Assembly: GCA_014238905.1 (NCBI GenBank)
Contig: JABAAE010000010.1
Coordinates: 170,153 to 234,152 of the forward strand
DNA: 64,000 nucleotides
Reading direction: 5' to 3'
Source of the DNA: Planctomycetota bacterium
GTDB lineage: Bacteria; Planctomycetota; Planctomycetia; Pirellulales; Pirellulaceae
This document shows, in pieces, positions 62,195 through 64,000 of this stretch (position 1 is its first letter; each line of letters begins with the position of its first letter). The notes beneath the pieces are model-generated. The model had not been told where the DNA came from. It ran no database searches and saw nothing but the letters and a program-made list of their open reading frames with translations. Both the position numbers and the translations under genes were made by a program.

Positions 62195-64000
62195 TTAGGG
62201 AATGCTTTTGGGGGCCCGAATGGTCGGACGCCCGCGTAACACCGGTTGGGGAGTTTTCTTTTCCTCGACTGAGGGAGGAGAAGATGCCGGCGTTTTCGGT
62301 TTGTCTTTTGCAACAAATAGGTCATCAGAAAACCGTATCCCAAAGTGATTGAAAAGCGGAAACAGTTTTTTCTGGCAGTAATCCCGATGTTTCTCATGGA
62401 AATCACTGAAGTTCTTTCCTTTAGCGGTGAAAATTTCCGATCCGCGTACGTCCTGTACCACGAATTTTCCATCGGGTTGCTGCAAGATCTGCACCACTGA
62501 ATTAGATTTTTCGGTCATCAACGCCACCCGTAGTCGCCCATCTGTCTGGGCATGGACCAAGATTTTCCGCCTCCCAGCCTGGAGTTCGGACAATTCAAAT
62601 TTAAATGGCTTACTGTCGAGTTTGGGAGGTTTGACATTGGTACCACCTTGCACCACTTTGCGAGTGACATTGGTCGTTGGCTCGAAATTCATGGAGGCCG
62701 TCAGGTCTTTATTGGCAAACGTTCGATTGAGTGATGACGACGATGTACGGTTATAGCTGTAGTAATAGACACTGGAATTCTTGGTCTTTTTTTGAAGATC
62801 GCTGCGAAGTTTGGCAAAAATAGCTTGGGGATGTCCGACCGATGCAAGCTCAAACAGCGGATCCGGATCGTAGTTGGCCGGCATATTGAGTTTCTTTAGA
62901 CTCTCATTAGTGTCACGGACTAATTGCTGAATCGATTTGTTGCCAAATTGTTCAGACCAGAAATCTCGGTCCAATTGGATGGTGTCACCTTTGGATTTCA
63001 GTTTGACCAGTTGTCCTACATAGGTCACCGCGGTATCCAGTGGCCCTTTTTCGGCAAGAAGATTGATTGGCGGCGAGGGATTGATGCTGGTAGTGTTAGA
63101 CGAGTTGTTAACGAACTTTGATTTCCAGCTGGCGACATCTTCACCGAGGTTTAACCCGGTTGATCGCTCCAGTTGTCTGAATATATCGGTGCGAACCGAT
63201 TGGTCTTTTTGAATATCCAATAACCAGATCAGGTACTCCGGTTTGTTGGCCAGGTCGGCAGAAATTGCAAATCGACTCGCCTTGACTTGTTCCGGTTTGC
63301 CGTTCTTCTCCAGAGCTTTCATCAGACGAAATCGCATTTCTATAGAAAAATGGTCGCTGACGACACCACGCATGACAAAGTTCTGCCAATCGGGGAAAAC
63401 CTCGGACAACTTTTTGGAGTCGGTTTCCCGGGCGGCATAATCTGATGAGTCCAAGTTTTTGAACAAGGATCGAAAACGATTCAATTCTTCATCTTTAATC
63501 GGTGCCAGGAATGCAATGACTGATGCTTGTACGTTTTTGTCGAATTGGGTCATCGGCGCATCGATGCCAAGGTGACGTATCATCGGCAGGAGCCGGTCTT
63601 GGGTGAATTGAGAGTGTTGGCGACAAAACACATCAAACGACGGCGAAATTTCACTGAAGATGGCCGTATCGGAAACCTCCTGAACGAATAGGCTACCGGA
63701 AGGCTGTTGTCGTATTCGTAGCAGGTAAGGGTCGTCTCCGCCATTCATCGTAATGGAAACGACTCCCTTGGGATTAGCCTCGATATAAAGGTCTCGGTGG
63801 GGAGCTTTTAATTCCTTGAGTTTGATTTTCCAGCTGTTTGGAGATGGGTTGGGGTAGACCCGGGAATACCCGTAGTTAGCAAACCCTTCAAATCCGTTGT
63901 TGTTTATCCTGATTTCCCAATTGGTTCCCGACGAAGAAGAACCACCCCCTCGATTGCCACCAATGGAGTTGATCTGGGTGATGAGGGCATAGGCCGCTTG
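62195..64000 (-). CDS. unknown protein with internally duplicated domain, 5' end outside window
   Basis: The frame stays open to the right edge of the window, so the start is missing; at least 601 residues are visible. The first ~80 contain a Gly/Ser-rich stretch ('IGGNRGGGSSSSGTNWEIRI'). Two copies of a ~100-residue domain flank a helical middle: 'WKIKLKELKAPHRDLYIEA', 'YLLRIRQQPSGSLFVQEV', 'RLLPMIRHLGID' in the N-terminal copy and 'FKFELSELQAGRRKILVHA', 'VVQILQQPDGKFVVQDV', 'KLFPLFNHFGIR' in the C-terminal copy. No catalytic motif. The C-terminus is Pro/Lys-rich (PKTPASSPPSVEEKKTPQPV) and disordered. Family not recognised; it may be a planctomycete-specific scaffold. Confidence 0.75.
   Translation of the reverse strand, partial: QAAYALITQINSIGGNRGGGSSSSGTNWEIRINNNGFEGFANYGYSRVYPNPSPNSWKIKLKELKAPHRDLYIEANPKGVVSITMNGGDDPYLLRIRQQPSGSLFVQEVSDTAIFSEISPSFDVFCRQHSQFTQDRLLPMIRHLGIDAPMTQFDKNVQASVIAFLAPIKDEELNRFRSLFKNLDSSDYAARETDSKKLSEVFPDWQNFVMRGVVSDHFSIEMRFRLMKALEKNGKPEQVKASRFAISADLANKPEYLIWLLDIQKDQSVRTDIFRQLERSTGLNLGEDVASWKSKFVNNSSNTTSINPSPPINLLAEKGPLDTAVTYVGQLVKLKSKGDTIQLDRDFWSEQFGNKSIQQLVRDTNESLKKLNMPANYDPDPLFELASVGHPQAIFAKLRSDLQKKTKNSSVYYYSYNRTSSSSLNRTFANKDLTASMNFEPTTNVTRKVVQGGTNVKPPKLDSKPFKFELSELQAGRRKILVHAQTDGRLRVALMTEKSNSVVQILQQPDGKFVVQDVRGSEIFTAKGKNFSDFHEKHRDYCQKKLFPLFNHFGIRFSDDLFVAKDKPKTPASSPPSVEEKKTPQPVLRGRPTIRAPKSIP

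Overview
The window reads as a planctomycete chromosome segment, probably marine Planctomycetia (Pirellulales or Planctomycetales type). The evidence is the protein repertoire: a DUF1552 protein beside a DUF1587/1592/1588/1585 cytochrome, two CotH-kinase proteins, giant secreted proteins with an N-terminal 'ETLEDR' tag (LEPR-XLL-like) plus dockerin/GEVED modules, a Ser/Thr kinase fused to WD40-like repeats, multihaem cytochromes, and many secreted or lipoprotein genes of unknown function. Genes are loosely spaced, strand use is mixed, and many starts lack a clear Shine-Dalgarno site. No rRNA and no CRISPR were seen. One tRNA was found (tRNA-Leu, anticodon UAG, minus strand).

Layout. 1-5.6 kb: two multihaem c-type cytochromes followed by an outer-membrane-barrel-like protein, a possible porin-cytochrome electron conduit. 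5.7-12 kb: a 2,077-aa secreted GH13 alpha-amylase-family protein with dockerin-like, GEVED, Ig-like and Calx-beta-like modules. 12.4-16.7 kb: secreted esterase, Sel1 lipoprotein, Cys-rich secreted protein. 17-20.7 kb: membrane Ser/Thr kinase. 21.3-26.7 kb: CotH protein, a secreted dikinase whose domain order resembles glucan water dikinase, and a small ETLEDR-tagged protein. 27.3-29.1 kb: SnoaL-like protein and a membrane-protein/XRE-regulator pair. 29.5-35 kb: DUF1552/DUF1592 operon. 36.2-46.5 kb: second CotH, aminotransferase, WD40-like lipoprotein, a broken endonuclease/phosphatase gene, and an alpha/beta hydrolase carrying EF-hands.

46.7-57 kb is an accessory region. It holds two tyrosine-recombinase remnants, a 53-bp duplicate of the tRNA-Leu 3' half (an att-like site), detached pieces of a duplicated lipoprotein gene, an Mrr_N winged helix fused to a membrane domain, and small lipoproteins. 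57.6-61.9 kb carries a tight three-gene operon (haem-oxygenase-like di-metal oxidase, SAM methyltransferase, TauD-type Fe/2OG dioxygenase) with an MFS exporter upstream. This is the best candidate here for an undescribed biosynthetic system. The last gene (62.2 kb to the edge) is a secreted/unknown protein with an internal domain duplication.

A second window-wide theme is short tandem repeats with 13-22 bp units. Each locus has its own unit, and most lie in 5' leaders or intergenic gaps. At 43.25 kb two extra 13-bp units frameshift a nuclease gene; at 14.0 kb the array runs through a gene's ribosome-binding site and start codon.
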